Source: Flavobacterium azooxidireducens (GTDB lineage Bacteria > Bacteroidota > Bacteroidia > Flavobacteriales > Flavobacteriaceae). Taken from it: DNA of 64,000 bases. Below the pieces are notes generated by a model. The model saw only the letters and a program-made list of their open reading frames with translations. It was not told the origin of the DNA and made no database searches. The stretch lies in the NCBI RefSeq assembly GCF_023195775.1, contig NZ_CP096205.1, positions 682,001-746,000 on the forward strand, in the 5' to 3' direction. A program made the position numbers and the translations under genes. Positions 7,646-17,724 of this stretch are shown one piece after another (within the stretch, counting starts at the first letter, position 1; each line of letters begins with the position of its first letter).

Positions 7646-8929
7646 TTAAATGTATTGAAGTGTTCGCTCTAATGCCATTCCGCGTGAGCCTTTGATAAGC
7701 AGGAATGAATTTTGAAATGGATTGCTTTTTAATTGTGCTGCAAATTCATCGAATGTTGGAAAGAAATGCAGGTGTTGATGATTTTCTTTTACGGCATAAA
7801 ATTCTTTTCCGATTAAATAGCAGTTGAAATTGGCGGTTGAACTTAGTTTTTTTATAATATTTTTATGTTCTTGAGGGCTTTCTTCGCCCAATTCGAACAT
7901 ATCTCCCAAAACGGCAATTTTTGTTTTGTTTTCCAGTTGAATGAAATTTTGTAAAGCTACTTCCATGCTACTCGGATTTGCGTTGTAGGCATCGAGAATG
8001 ATTTTATTACTGTTTTTATGAATGATTTGAGAGCGATTGTTATCTGGGTTATAATTTTCTAACGCTTGCTTAGAATCATTGATTACAACGTTGAAGTATT
8101 TTCCAACCGTAATTGCAGCAATGATGTTGGTTGCATTGTATAACCCAATTAAATTGGATTGGATTTCGATTTCGTTGTAGTTTACTTTTACAAAAGGATT
8201 TGCTTCTACGTTTTTGATGAAAACAAAGCTATCCGGATTTGAGGTACTAAAAGTGATTTGCTCCATTTGAGCTGTTTTCTCTGATTGGATTGGATCATCG
8301 AGGTTTACAAACACTTTTTTGTTGTGTTGAGATAGATAATCATACATTTCTGATTTCCCTTTGATAACTCCTTCTACTCCTCCGAAACCTTCTAAATGTG
8401 CTTTGCCGAAATTGGTGATGTAACCATAATCGGGTTGAGCGATTTTGCATAAAAAGTCAATTTCTTTTTGGTGATTGGCTCCCATTTCTACTATACCTAT
8501 TTCGGTTTCTTTTGTAAAAGACAGAAGTGTTAGCGGAACACCAATGTGATTGTTTAAGTTACCAAGCGTGGATTTAGTGTTGTATTTTTGGGATAGAACA
8601 ACTTGAAATAGTTCTTTGGTTGTAGTTTTTCCGTTACTTCCGGTTAAGGCGATAATGGGTAAATTTAAATAGTTTCTATGAAACTTAGCCAACTCTTGTA
8701 AAGTTTCTAACGTATTTGAAACTAGAATTGTTCTTTCATCTAAGAAAAATTCTTTATCATCTATCAAAACATAGGATGCTCCTTTTTCCAACGCTTCTTT
8801 GGCAAACGAATTTGCATCAAAACTAGTTCCTTTAAGAGCAACAAAAAAGGAATTTTTTTCTATCCTCCGTGTGTCGATTGAAACGGAAGAACATTCTAAA
8901 AAACGAGCATGAATTTGTGAAATATCCAT
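7646..8929 (-). CDS. murF: UDP-N-acetylmuramoyl-tripeptide--D-alanyl-D-alanine ligase
   Basis: Cytoplasmic ATP-dependent Mur ligase that adds D-Ala-D-Ala to UDP-MurNAc-tripeptide, the last soluble step of peptidoglycan precursor synthesis. At 427 residues it is normal for MurF. The N-terminal domain is of MurF type (SIDTRRIEKNSFFVAL), the Mur ligase P-loop GSNGKTTTK sits at 97-105, the central domain carries EMGANHQKEI, and the C-terminal domain has LDAYNANPSSM, a MurF hallmark. It follows gldJ on the same strand with a terminator in between. The gldJ-murF neighbourhood is conserved in flavobacteria. Confidence 0.95.
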   Translation of the reverse strand: MDISQIHARFLECSSVSIDTRRIEKNSFFVALKGTSFDANSFAKEALEKGASYVLIDDKEFFLDERTILVSNTLETLQELAKFHRNYLNLPIIALTGSNGKTTTKELFQVVLSQKYNTKSTLGNLNNHIGVPLTLLSFTKETEIGIVEMGANHQKEIDFLCKIAQPDYGYITNFGKAHLEGFGGVEGVIKGKSEMYDYLSQHNKKVFVNLDDPIQSEKTAQMEQITFSTSNPDSFVFIKNVEANPFVKVNYNEIEIQSNLIGLYNATNIIAAITVGKYFNVVINDSKQALENYNPDNNRSQIIHKNSNKIILDAYNANPSSMEVALQNFIQLENKTKIAVLGDMFELGEESPQEHKNIIKKLSSTANFNCYLIGKEFYAVKENHQHLHFFPTFDEFAAQLKSNPFQNSFLLIKGSRGMALERTLQYI

Positions 8930-8952
8930 AAAACAAAAAGTGTTTTAAAAAT

Positions 8953-8977
8953 AAAAAGCCCTAAAAAAGGGCTTTTT
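8953..8977 (-). terminator. Terminator of gldJ
   Basis: AAAAAGCCCT and AGGGCTTTTT form a 10-bp stem with a short A-rich loop and a T-run in the minus direction. It sits 20 bases after the gldJ stop. Because it lies ahead of murF, murF probably depends on read-through or its own promoter. Confidence 0.85.
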
Positions 8978-8997
8978 GTATTATTCAATAAAGGAAA

Positions 8998-10713
8998 TTA
9001 TCGCGTTGATTTTGGTTTTCCTTTAGCAGTTTTCTTGTTAGATTTTGGTCCAACTTTAGACATTGCACAACGGAATCCGATGTCGTCTGTTGCAATATCT
9101 TGTGGGAAGAATCTTCTTTGAGCAGGATCTAACCAATAGGCTCTATCTCTCCAAGAACCTCCTTTATAAACTCTCACGTTATCATCGATAAGTGTTGTTC
9201 TTTTGGAAGATTTATCGTATTTTCTAACCATTTCAGATGAAGCACTGTCAACAGTAACTTGATGTTTTGGAGAATCATACATTTTATTCTTTTCGCTCAC
9301 AGTATCATCACCTTCTTCTTCTGAGCCGAATTTGTAGAAACGAATCGATTGTTTGTCTCCGTCACGGTAGTTTCTGTTATCACTTTTGTCGAAATTTTGT
9401 CTTAAATAAGTTTCTTTTTCGTCAACAGGAACTTGAGCAATTTGACCCGGAAGATTTCTAGCAATGATTTTTCCGTTTGCTAAAGTATCATAAACGATGT
9501 TTTCGGAAGTAATTAATTCCACTTTTCCGTCTTCACCAATTTTATTTTTCATGTAAACGTTTCCACGGTAATAGTTGAAGTCATTAGCTTCATCATCTAC
9601 TCTAGGTCTGTAAACATCGGCAACCCATTCGTTCACATTTCCGGCCATGTCATATAAACCAAAATCATTTGGAGGATAAGATTTTACTACTTGAGTGATA
9701 TCTGCACCGTCATCAGACCAACCTGCAATTCCGCCGTAATCACCTTTTCCTTGTTTGAAGTTGGCTAACTGATCACCTTTTACTTGTCTTTTTCCTGAAC
9801 GTGTGTAACTACCATTCCATGGATATTTCTTTTTACCTTGGTATAAGTTATACTCTCTGTTTCCAACATTAGCAACAGCAGCGTATTCCCACTCTGCTTC
9901 GGTTGGAAGTCTATATTCTGGTTGAATTAGTCCGGAAGAACGTGTAGCATAAACATTTTTAGCTTCAGATGAAGCTCCGTCAGGTCCAGTAGTTGCTTTT
10001 GCACGACCACCTTTGCCTTTTAGTACAATTTCTTCATCGCCACCAAATGTCTGCGAAGGTGTGTTGATATACGTTTCTGTGCTAAATGATTTTTCTGCAG
10101 TTGCATCGGTTAATTTTGCATCTTTTTTAAGGTATTTGTTTTTTTCCAAAATATCCTCATTAACACGGTCTGTTCTCCATTTACAGAATTCAACCGCTTG
10201 AATCCAATTTACACCAACAACAGGATAGTCCTTGTAACCGGGATGTCTCAAATAGTTGTTTGTCATGGTTTCATTATAACCTAAACGATTTCTCCATACT
10301 AATGTATCCGGCAAAGCACCATTATAAATATTAGTATAGTTTTCGTCATTTGGATCGAAGATTCTTTTTAACCAATCTAAGTACTCCATATACATTAGGT
10401 TGGTAACTTCACTTTCATCCATAAAGAATGATTGAACGTGTTGCTGGTTTGGAGTGTTATTCCAATCATGCATTACATCGTCCTGAACTTTTCCCATAGT
10501 GAAAGTTCCACCTTCAATAGCAATTAAACCGGGGGCAGCTGCTTGCTTTTTGAAGTTTGATGCGTACTGAAAACCACCTTTTTTATCGTTGATTTTCCAA
10601 CCAGTTGCTGTTGACGAATTTTTTGAGCTTGAATTTTTACTACAACTAGTAAAACCAAACATCACTATCAATCCGAATAGCAATCTTAATGTCATAATTT
10701 TGTTTACTTTCAT
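8998..10713 (-). CDS. gldJ: Gliding motility lipoprotein GldJ
   Basis: Outer-membrane-associated lipoprotein needed for gliding and for a stable type IX secretion motor in flavobacteria. The 571 residues start with a signal peptide and lipobox ending at Cys24 (FGFTSC). The body is a formylglycine-generating-enzyme/sulfatase-modifying fold, recognisable by EGGTFTMG, VTNLMYMEYLDWL, LPTEAEWEYAA, YDMAGNVNEWVADVY and, near the end, VYKGGSWRDRAYWLDP and GFRCAM. A basic Lys/Arg-rich tail (GPKSNKKTAKGKPKSTR) closes the protein; the C-terminal tail of GldJ is known to matter for gliding. GldJ is structural, and no FGE activity is implied. It is divergent from porU-porV, matching the flavobacterial gene order. 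Confidence 0.95.
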   Translation of the reverse strand: MKVNKIMTLRLLFGLIVMFGFTSCSKNSSSKNSSTATGWKINDKKGGFQYASNFKKQAAAPGLIAIEGGTFTMGKVQDDVMHDWNNTPNQQHVQSFFMDESEVTNLMYMEYLDWLKRIFDPNDENYTNIYNGALPDTLVWRNRLGYNETMTNNYLRHPGYKDYPVVGVNWIQAVEFCKWRTDRVNEDILEKNKYLKKDAKLTDATAEKSFSTETYINTPSQTFGGDEEIVLKGKGGRAKATTGPDGASSEAKNVYATRSSGLIQPEYRLPTEAEWEYAAVANVGNREYNLYQGKKKYPWNGSYTRSGKRQVKGDQLANFKQGKGDYGGIAGWSDDGADITQVVKSYPPNDFGLYDMAGNVNEWVADVYRPRVDDEANDFNYYRGNVYMKNKIGEDGKVELITSENIVYDTLANGKIIARNLPGQIAQVPVDEKETYLRQNFDKSDNRNYRDGDKQSIRFYKFGSEEEGDDTVSEKNKMYDSPKHQVTVDSASSEMVRKYDKSSKRTTLIDDNVRVYKGGSWRDRAYWLDPAQRRFFPQDIATDDIGFRCAMSKVGPKSNKKTAKGKPKSTR

Positions 10714-10741
10714 ACGTCAAGTAGGTAATAAATTTAGAGCC

Positions 10742-10771
10742 GCAATATACTAATTAACCTTTATATTACAA
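10742..10771 (-). promoter_or_regulatory. Probable gldJ promoter (TTG-N19-TATATTG)
   Basis: On the minus strand a TTG (-33) is separated by 19 bases from TATATTGC, which is close to the Bacteroidetes -7 consensus TAnnTTTG. The spacing is within the usual 17-23. It sits about 30 bases upstream of the gldJ start codon. Confidence 0.45.
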
Positions 10772-10920
10772 CAGATTTTTAAAATTTTTGTCAAAAGAAC
10801 AAAATTATTGTCTTTTTAACAAACCTATAACGCAAAAAAATTTTGTTTAGTATAAATTAAAACTTTGCAAAATATGTATATCTTGTAATAAATTTGCATC
10901 CGTTACGTTTATTTCTTGTT

Positions 10921-13900
10921 ATGAAAAAGATTCTACTCCTATATATAGTATTAAACTGCTTGTTTAGTAATGCTCAAAACACCATTAACATTGATGTTGT
11001 ATGGCAGGAAAATAAGCTATTAGACTTAGGAAACCATCATTTAAACGTCCCACAGTTTCAACGTAAAAATTTCTTTTTTGACGATGTTAATAGACTTATA
11101 CTTTATAATTACAAGTTCAATATTTCATCGCCCATAGATGAAAACTCAATAAAAATATCTGCATTAGTACTTGAAAATATTGCTCAGCATGAACTGGGAG
11201 ATTTAACTTTAAAAAACATTCCAGGCAACATAAATATTAGTTTAAAAAATGGAAAAGCAAGGGATTTACTACAGGCTTTGTTAACCTTTTCTCCTATAAT
11301 TAAGACGAATGATGGTTATAAGAAAGTGAAATCATTTAATGTTACATACAGTAATTCAACCAATTACCAACAAAGAAATGAAACAAGCTTTGATTTTAGC
11401 AGCATTCAAAATTCTGTTTTAGCAACGGGAGATTGGTATCGTTTTTATGTTGAAAAATCCGGAATCTATAAAATTTCAAGAAATTTCTTGAGTCAGCTAG
11501 GTATGAACACAAATGTTGACCCGAGAAATATAAAAATATATGGCAATGGCGGAAGAATGATTCCTTTGCTAAACAGTATTGAATATCCTTCCGATTTAGC
11601 CGAAAACGCCATCCTTTTTGTTGGTGAAGAAGATGGAATTTTCAATTCTGAAGATTACATTTTATTCTATGCCGAAGGAATGGACAATTGGAATACCGAA
11701 AGTAACACGCACCTTAATTTATACGAAGATAAATCGTATTATTATATAACTGCTCAAGGAGATAGCGGAAAAAGAATAACAGATGCAATGCAACCAACAG
11801 ACATAGCCTCTACAGTTTTTACCACCTTTGACGATTATCAATTCTATGAAAAAGACCTCAATAATATAGGTAGGATTGGACGAGTTTGGTATGGTGAGCA
11901 ATACAGTTCTCAAACACCACTTGCTATAAATTTTAATTTCCCAAATGTTGTTACCAATACAACCATTCAATTAACTATTACAAGTGCGGCAATTTCTTTG
12001 TCTAGTTCCAATTTGTCTATCAATGTTGGCGGACAATCACAAAACATAAATTTTACAGCGATTCCAACCAATAGTTCAACTTTGTTTTCTACAGGAAACG
12101 CCCAATTTGGTATTCCTTCCTCGCAAGATGTATCGGTACAATTAACATATAATAATAATGGAGTGCCGAGTGCAAGAGGTTATTTGAATTATGTGATTGC
12201 CAAAGCAAAAAGAAATCTTCAAGGGTATGGAAAACAATTTCGTTTTCAAAATGAATCCGCCGCTTCTTTAATAGGTGTAGGTGAATTTCAACTTTCAAAT
12301 GCAACCGGAATTCAACAGGTTTGGGATATTACAGATATTTATAATGTTTCTAAATATGAGAATCAAGGAAGTTCTATATTCTCATTTAAAGCAGATCTAG
12401 GTGAAATTAGAAAATACATAGCTCTTGATCCTGCCGATTTTTTCAATCCTTTGAGAGAATCGCAGTCAAAAGTAGTTAATCAAGACATTAAAGGTACAAT
12501 TTTTAACAATATCCAAAGTCAGTTTCAAGACATTGATTACTTGATAATTTCTCCTTCAAATTTGGCTTCTGAAGCGGAAAGATTAGCTAATTTTCATAGA
12601 AATTATTCTAATTTAAACGTTAAAGTTATTACTTTAGACAAAATATACCAAGAATTCTCGTCGGGAAAACAAGACATTGGAGCCATTCGAAATTTGGTTA
12701 AATATGTTTATTTTAATGCTTCCACAGATTCAAAAAGAGTAAAATACCTCAATTTGTTTGGTGATGCTTCGTTTGATTACAAAAACAGAATTCCAAATAA
12801 CACCAATATTGTTCCTGTCTTTCACAGCTTAAGCAGCGAATCACTGCTAAGTTCAACCATGAGTGATGATTTTTATGGTATGATGGATCCGCATGAAGGC
12901 AGAATGCTCAATGCAAGTAACACTCCCGGGTTTGAAGCCTTAGATATTGCTGTTGGAAGAATGTTGGTTACGTCTGTTCAACAAGCAAAAGAAATGGTGG
13001 ATAAAGTTATTCAATACCACGACATTAATTCGTATGGTAGATGGAGAAATAATTTTACATTAGTTTCTGATGACGTTGATGAAAGTTGGGAAAATCAAAT
13101 TCAAACAGGAATAGATAATTTAGGAAACACAATTAATGCCGAAAAACCATTTGTTAATGTGTTGAAATTTCACGCAGATTCTTATGTTCAAGAAGCATCT
13201 GCCGGCGGACAACGTTATCCTAAACTTAAACAAGAACTATTGAATGCAATTCAAAATGGCTCATTGGTTTTTAATTATTTTGGTCATGGTGGTGAAGATC
13301 AATTGGCATCGGAACGTATTTTTGAAAAAACAGATGCTCAAAATTTAAATAATCAATACCGCTATCCATTAATTGTAACTGTAACTTGTGAATTTACTCG
13401 ATTTGACAATCCATATCGACCCACAGCAGGTGAATATACTTATTGGAATCCAACCGGAGGAGCCATTTCGTTAATAACAACAACACGGCAAATTGGAGTT
13501 ACTACAGGACAAGATATTAACGAAGGGTTTTCAAGCTATTTATATGGCTATGGACCAAATTCAAGTGAAGAAACTACCATTGCCGAAGCTTTACGTAGAG
13601 CTAAAAACGCTTATAATAGCCAAACATTAATGGTTTTTTACATTGGAGATCCTGCTCTAAAATTAGCCATTCCAAAACCAAAGATCATTCTCACAAAAGT
13701 AAATGATGTTCCAACGGATTCATCTACATTCGTTTTTAACGCATTAAGTAAAGTGAAATTATCAGGTGAAGTAAGAGATTTAAATGGAGATGCTTTACTA
13801 TCTAATTACAATGGTGATATTGCAGTTCAAATATTTGACAAATCAATTAACCGAAGCACCCTAGCAAATGACAATACAAGAGATGGTTCAAACAACCTAA

Positions 13901-14784
13901 TCATAATGAATTTTCAAACCTTGGGCGAAACAATTTTCAGAGGAAATGCTACAGTTACCAATGGTTTGTTTGAAATTGAGTTCATCGTTCCCAAAGACAT
14001 TTCCATTCCGGTTGGAAACGGAAGAATTAGTTTTTATGCCAAAAGTACTAGTCCGGTTTTGCAAGATCAAACCGGTTATGACACTTCGATTTTAATTGGA
14101 GGAATCAACGAAAATGCTCCGGAAGACAACATTGGCCCACGTGTTCGACTGTATATGAATGACGAATCGTTTATTTCAGGAGGAATAACCAATGCCAGTC
14201 CAATTTTCTTAGCTTTTTTAGAAGATGAAAACGGGATTAATACCGCCAGCGGAATTGGTCATGACATTGTTGCCATTTTAGATGGAGACGAAAACAATCC
14301 GTATATATTAAATGATTATTACGAAACCGAATTAAACGATTACACCAAAGGTAAAGTTCGTTTTCCGTTTAGAGATTTAACTCCGGGATTGCATACCATA
14401 ACTTTTAGAGCTTGGGATGTTTACAATAATCCGGTTTCGGCAGAAATTCAGTTCATTGTAGTGGGAGATGAAACAATCAGCTTAACCAATGTGTTGAATT
14501 ATCCAAACCCATTTGTAAGTTATACGCAATTTTGGTTTTCACACAATCGTCCTTTTGAACCGTTAGACGTTCAAGTGCAGGTTTTTACTATTACCGGAAA
14601 AATTGTAAAAACCATCAATCAAGTCATCAACACCGAAGGGTTCTTGTCTCGTGAAATCACTTGGGACGGAAGAGACGATTTTGGCGATAAAATTGGCAAG
14701 GGAGTCTATGTTTACAAACTAACCGTAAAGTCTAACCTGACCAATAAAAAAGTAGAAAAAATAGAAAAACTTGTAATACTTTAA
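10921..14784 (+). CDS. porU: T9SS C-terminal signal peptidase/sortase PorU (C25 family)
   Basis: Cell-surface protease of the gingipain family that removes the C-terminal sorting domain of T9SS cargo and joins the cargo to a lipopolysaccharide anchor. I place the start at the ATG at 10921 (MKKILLLYIVLNCLFSNAQ, a signal peptide), giving 1287 residues; an in-frame TTG 27 bases upstream is not needed. The C25 catalytic dyad is visible: His789 in NYFGHGGED and Cys823 in TVTCEF. The last ~85 residues (LNYPNPF ... GKGVYVYKLTVKS) resemble a T9SS CTD-like Ig fold, which PorU keeps. It is followed 39 bases later by porV, its partner in the attachment complex. Confidence 0.95.
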   Translation: MKKILLLYIVLNCLFSNAQNTINIDVVWQENKLLDLGNHHLNVPQFQRKNFFFDDVNRLILYNYKFNISSPIDENSIKISALVLENIAQHELGDLTLKNIPGNINISLKNGKARDLLQALLTFSPIIKTNDGYKKVKSFNVTYSNSTNYQQRNETSFDFSSIQNSVLATGDWYRFYVEKSGIYKISRNFLSQLGMNTNVDPRNIKIYGNGGRMIPLLNSIEYPSDLAENAILFVGEEDGIFNSEDYILFYAEGMDNWNTESNTHLNLYEDKSYYYITAQGDSGKRITDAMQPTDIASTVFTTFDDYQFYEKDLNNIGRIGRVWYGEQYSSQTPLAINFNFPNVVTNTTIQLTITSAAISLSSSNLSINVGGQSQNINFTAIPTNSSTLFSTGNAQFGIPSSQDVSVQLTYNNNGVPSARGYLNYVIAKAKRNLQGYGKQFRFQNESAASLIGVGEFQLSNATGIQQVWDITDIYNVSKYENQGSSIFSFKADLGEIRKYIALDPADFFNPLRESQSKVVNQDIKGTIFNNIQSQFQDIDYLIISPSNLASEAERLANFHRNYSNLNVKVITLDKIYQEFSSGKQDIGAIRNLVKYVYFNASTDSKRVKYLNLFGDASFDYKNRIPNNTNIVPVFHSLSSESLLSSTMSDDFYGMMDPHEGRMLNASNTPGFEALDIAVGRMLVTSVQQAKEMVDKVIQYHDINSYGRWRNNFTLVSDDVDESWENQIQTGIDNLGNTINAEKPFVNVLKFHADSYVQEASAGGQRYPKLKQELLNAIQNGSLVFNYFGHGGEDQLASERIFEKTDAQNLNNQYRYPLIVTVTCEFTRFDNPYRPTAGEYTYWNPTGGAISLITTTRQIGVTTGQDINEGFSSYLYGYGPNSSEETTIAEALRRAKNAYNSQTLMVFYIGDPALKLAIPKPKIILTKVNDVPTDSSTFVFNALSKVKLSGEVRDLNGDALLSNYNGDIAVQIFDKSINRSTLANDNTRDGSNNLIIMNFQTLGETIFRGNATVTNGLFEIEFIVPKDISIPVGNGRISFYAKSTSPVLQDQTGYDTSILIGGINENAPEDNIGPRVRLYMNDESFISGGITNASPIFLAFLEDENGINTASGIGHDIVAILDGDENNPYILNDYYETELNDYTKGKVRFPFRDLTPGLHTITFRAWDVYNNPVSAEIQFIVVGDETISLTNVLNYPNPFVSYTQFWFSHNRPFEPLDVQVQVFTITGKIVKTINQVINTEGFLSREITWDGRDDFGDKIGKGVYVYKLTVKSNLTNKKVEKIEKLVIL

Positions 14785-14823
14785 GAAAACACTATATTTG
14801 TTAATTATTATCCAGAATTTATA

Positions 14824-15993
14824 ATGAAAAAAATAACCGTATTTTTAATTTGCCTCTTTGCATTTCAGAACAATTTCGCTCAAGATAGAGTAATCACCAC
14901 CGGAGTACCGTTTTTATTGATTGCAGCCGATGCTCGTGCAGCCGGTATGGCAGATATTGGCGTTGCTACTTCACCGGACGCCTATTCTCAACAATGGAAT
15001 CCAGCCAAATATGCTTTTGCTACTGAAAAAATTGGTATCGGTGTAAGTTATACACCTTATTTAACTGATTTAGTGAATGACATTTCATTAGGTCAATTAA
15101 ATTATTATAACCGCATTAGCGAAAAAAGTGCCTTTGGAGGAAGTTTGCGTTATTTTAGTTTAGGAGATATTGAACTAAGAGAAAATTTTGATGACGTTGC
15201 AAGAGTTGTAAGTCCAAATGAATTGGCTGTTGATGTTTCATATGCATTGAAATTAAGCGAACGTTTTTCAACATCTGTTGCATTTAGATACATTCGTTCG
15301 CAATTAAGAATTCCAGACGGAGCTACCGATGCAAAACCAGCTAGTTCTTTTGCTTTTGACCTTTCAGGTTATTACCAATCAGAAGAAGAGGCTTATGATA
15401 GCTTTAACGGAAGATGGAGAGCAGGTTTCAATTTCCAAAATTTAGGACCAAAAATTAATTATGACGAAGATGTAACCGAACTTAATTCGAATTTCCTGCC
15501 TGCTAACATGCGTTTAGGTGGAGGTTTCGATTTTATTTTTGATGAATATAATAAAATCGGATTAAATGCTGAAGTTACTAAACTATTGGTGCCAACTCCT
15601 CAAAATCCGGATTTAAATGGAGATGGCGAAATTACTAATGAAGAAAGAATTCAAGCAAGAGACGACTACCAACGAATTGGGTGGGTTTCCGGAATATTTC
15701 AATCATTTGGTGATGCACCGGATGGTTTTAGCGAAGAATTAAGAGAGTTTACTTGGGCTTTGGGTGCAGAGTATAATTACCAAGACTCATTTGCTCTTCG
15801 TTTAGGTTATTTTAACGAGCATGAAACAAAAGGAGCTAGAAAATATTTTTCTTTTGGAGCCGGATTCAAATACACCGTAATTAAATTAGACGTGTCGTAT
15901 CTATTCTCTGCTTCTAAAGTTAAAAATCCTTTAGAAAACACATTACGCTTCTCCTTAACATTTAATTTTGGAGATAAATATGACGAATATTAA
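14824..15993 (+). CDS. porV: T9SS outer membrane protein PorV (LptO)
   Basis: FadL-like outer-membrane beta-barrel that shuttles T9SS cargo from the translocon to the PorU sortase. At 389 residues it has the usual length. A signal peptide (residues 1-20, ending NFAQ) is followed by the conserved opening TGVPFLLIAADARAAGMAD and by AYSQQWNPAKYAF, both characteristic of PorV. Alternating strands continue to a C-terminal FSLTFNFG-type strand. A DPNGDGEITNEE-like stretch (LNGDGEITNEE) resembles a calcium loop. It is co-transcribed with porU and ends in a clear terminator. Confidence 0.94.
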   Translation: MKKITVFLICLFAFQNNFAQDRVITTGVPFLLIAADARAAGMADIGVATSPDAYSQQWNPAKYAFATEKIGIGVSYTPYLTDLVNDISLGQLNYYNRISEKSAFGGSLRYFSLGDIELRENFDDVARVVSPNELAVDVSYALKLSERFSTSVAFRYIRSQLRIPDGATDAKPASSFAFDLSGYYQSEEEAYDSFNGRWRAGFNFQNLGPKINYDEDVTELNSNFLPANMRLGGGFDFIFDEYNKIGLNAEVTKLLVPTPQNPDLNGDGEITNEERIQARDDYQRIGWVSGIFQSFGDAPDGFSEELREFTWALGAEYNYQDSFALRLGYFNEHETKGARKYFSFGAGFKYTVIKLDVSYLFSASKVKNPLENTLRFSLTFNFGDKYDEY

Positions 15994-16010
15994 TCAATCA
16001 TACTAATTAA

Positions 16011-16051
16011 AAAAGAATCCAAATTTCAATAATGAAGTTTGGATTTTTTTT
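16011..16051 (+). terminator. Terminator of porU-porV
   Basis: AATCCAAATTTCA pairs with TGAAGTTTGGATT (one G-U) around a short loop and is followed by eight T residues, about 20 bases beyond the porV stop. cdd starts 13 bases after it. Confidence 0.85.
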
Positions 16052-16063
16052 CCACTATACATT

Positions 16064-16546
16064 ATGAAAAAAATTACTATTACAACCGAATTTTCAGTTT
16101 ACGAAAGCAAAGAACAATTGCCATCAGAAATAAAGAATCTAATGGAAATGGCGATTGAAATCAGAAAAAAAGCCTACGCTCCTTATTCAAAATTTAGAGT
16201 GGGTGCCGCAATTTTGTTGGATAATGGAAAAATAGTCTTGGGTTCCAATCAAGAAAATGCCGCTTATCCATCCGGGCTTTGTGCAGAACGTGTTGCCATT
16301 TTTCAAGCAGGAGCCATTTATCCGGATGCAAAAATTGTAAAATTAGCCATATCAGCTACAGCGGATGAAAAACCGGTCACCTCTCCTATTCCACCTTGTG
16401 GAGCTTGTCGTCAGTCGATTGCAGAATATGAATTCAAACAAAATACACCAATCGAAATATTTTTTATGGGAGAATCGGGCGAAATATACAAATCAGATTC
16501 GCTGACCAACTTGCTCCCTTTAGTTTTTGATAAAAATTTCCTGTAA
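16064..16546 (+). CDS. cdd: Cytidine deaminase
   Basis: Zinc enzyme of pyrimidine salvage that deaminates cytidine and deoxycytidine to uridine and deoxyuridine. The 160 residues fit the tetrameric CDA class. The zinc site is explicit: Cys73-Ala-Glu75 (GLCAERVAIF), where the glutamate is the proton shuttle, and Cys112/Cys115 in PPCGACRQ. The substrate-binding region YAPYSKFRVGAA (38-49) and SNQENAAYPSG are also canonical. It sits between porV and pdhA with terminators or gaps on both sides, so it is probably expressed alone. Confidence 0.95.
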   Translation: MKKITITTEFSVYESKEQLPSEIKNLMEMAIEIRKKAYAPYSKFRVGAAILLDNGKIVLGSNQENAAYPSGLCAERVAIFQAGAIYPDAKIVKLAISATADEKPVTSPIPPCGACRQSIAEYEFKQNTPIEIFFMGESGEIYKSDSLTNLLPLVFDKNFL

Positions 16547-16640
16547 ATTTTATTTGTTTACTAAAACGTTATCGTAAATAACTTTTCACAAAGTTTGTCA
16601 TTTTAAGTCGATTAAATTTTCACATCTACTTAGTATGTGT

Positions 16641-16648
16641 TATTTTTG
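16641..16648 (+). promoter_or_regulatory. Possible -7 element of the pdhA-pdhC operon
   Basis: TATTTTTG matches TAnnTTTG 73 bases ahead of the pdhA start. No convincing TTG at -33 spacing was found, so the call is tentative. Confidence 0.3.
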
Positions 16649-16720
16649 CTACTCGCAAATTTGTGCATAACCTATTTGTGAAACACACAATCAAACATAA
16701 AAGATTCAAGAAATAGAAAA

Positions 16721-17719
16721 ATGAAAAAAATCACCAAAGAAGTTTACCTGCAATGGTATGAAGACATGCAGTTTTGGAGAAAATTTGAAGACAAATTAGC
16801 TGCCGTTTACATTCAACAAAAAGTGAGAGGGTTTTTACATTTATATAATGGTCAGGAAGCTGTTTTAGCCGGAGCATTACATGCAATGGACTTGTCAAAA
16901 GACAAAATGATTACAGCCTACAGAAACCACGTTCAACCAATCGGAATGGGTGTTGACCCACGAAAAGTAATGGCTGAATTATACGGTAAAGCTACCGGAA
17001 CTTCCAAAGGAATGGGTGGTTCAATGCACATTTTTTCTAAAGAACATGGTTTTTATGGTGGTCACGGAATCGTAGGAGCTCAAATACCTGTGGGTGCCGG
17101 AATGGCGTTTGCCGATAAATATTTTAATACTGGCGGCGTGACGATGACCTATTTTGGTGATGGTGCAGCACGTCAAGGTTCGCTTCATGAAGCTTTCAAT
17201 ATGGCAATGTTGTGGAAACTTCCTGTTGTATTTATTTGTGAAAACAATGGATACGCCATGGGAACTTCTGTGGAAAGAACTGCGAATCACACCGATGTTT
17301 GGAAACTAGGTTTAGGGTATGAAATGCCTTGCGGACCAGTGGACGGAATGAATCCGGTTAAAGTTGCCGAAGCCATGCACGAAGCAATCGAAAGAGCTCG
17401 TCGTGGAGACGGTCCAACATTCTTGGAAATGAAAACATACCGTTATAGAGGCCACTCGATGTCTGATGCTCAATTATACAGAACAAAAGATGAAGTTGAA
17501 GAATATAGAAAAATTGATCCTATTACACAAGTTTTAGATATCATCAAAGAAAATAATTACGCTACCGAAGCAGAAATTGAAGCCATCGACGAAAGAGTGA
17601 AAAACTTAGTAGATGAATGCGAAAAATTTGCCGAAGATTCTCCGTTCCCTGAAGTACAACAATTGTATGACGTGGTGTACGAACAAGAAAACTATCCTTT
17701 TATTCCCCATAAACTATAA
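16721..17719 (+). CDS. pdhA: Pyruvate dehydrogenase E1 component, alpha subunit
   Basis: Thiamine-diphosphate enzyme subunit that decarboxylates pyruvate as part of the pyruvate dehydrogenase complex. At 332 residues it fits an E1-alpha of the alpha2-beta2 type. The TPP-binding signature runs from GDGAARQGSLHEAF to CENNGYAMGT (about 145-185), and YRYRGHSMSD (about 241-250) is the conserved phosphorylation-loop region of E1-alpha. It is followed after 5 bases by the E2 gene. The E1-beta gene expected with this architecture is not in the window, so the complex is split over two loci. Confidence 0.95.
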   Translation: MKKITKEVYLQWYEDMQFWRKFEDKLAAVYIQQKVRGFLHLYNGQEAVLAGALHAMDLSKDKMITAYRNHVQPIGMGVDPRKVMAELYGKATGTSKGMGGSMHIFSKEHGFYGGHGIVGAQIPVGAGMAFADKYFNTGGVTMTYFGDGAARQGSLHEAFNMAMLWKLPVVFICENNGYAMGTSVERTANHTDVWKLGLGYEMPCGPVDGMNPVKVAEAMHEAIERARRGDGPTFLEMKTYRYRGHSMSDAQLYRTKDEVEEYRKIDPITQVLDIIKENNYATEAEIEAIDERVKNLVDECEKFAEDSPFPEVQQLYDVVYEQENYPFIPHKL

Positions 17720-17724
17720 ACACT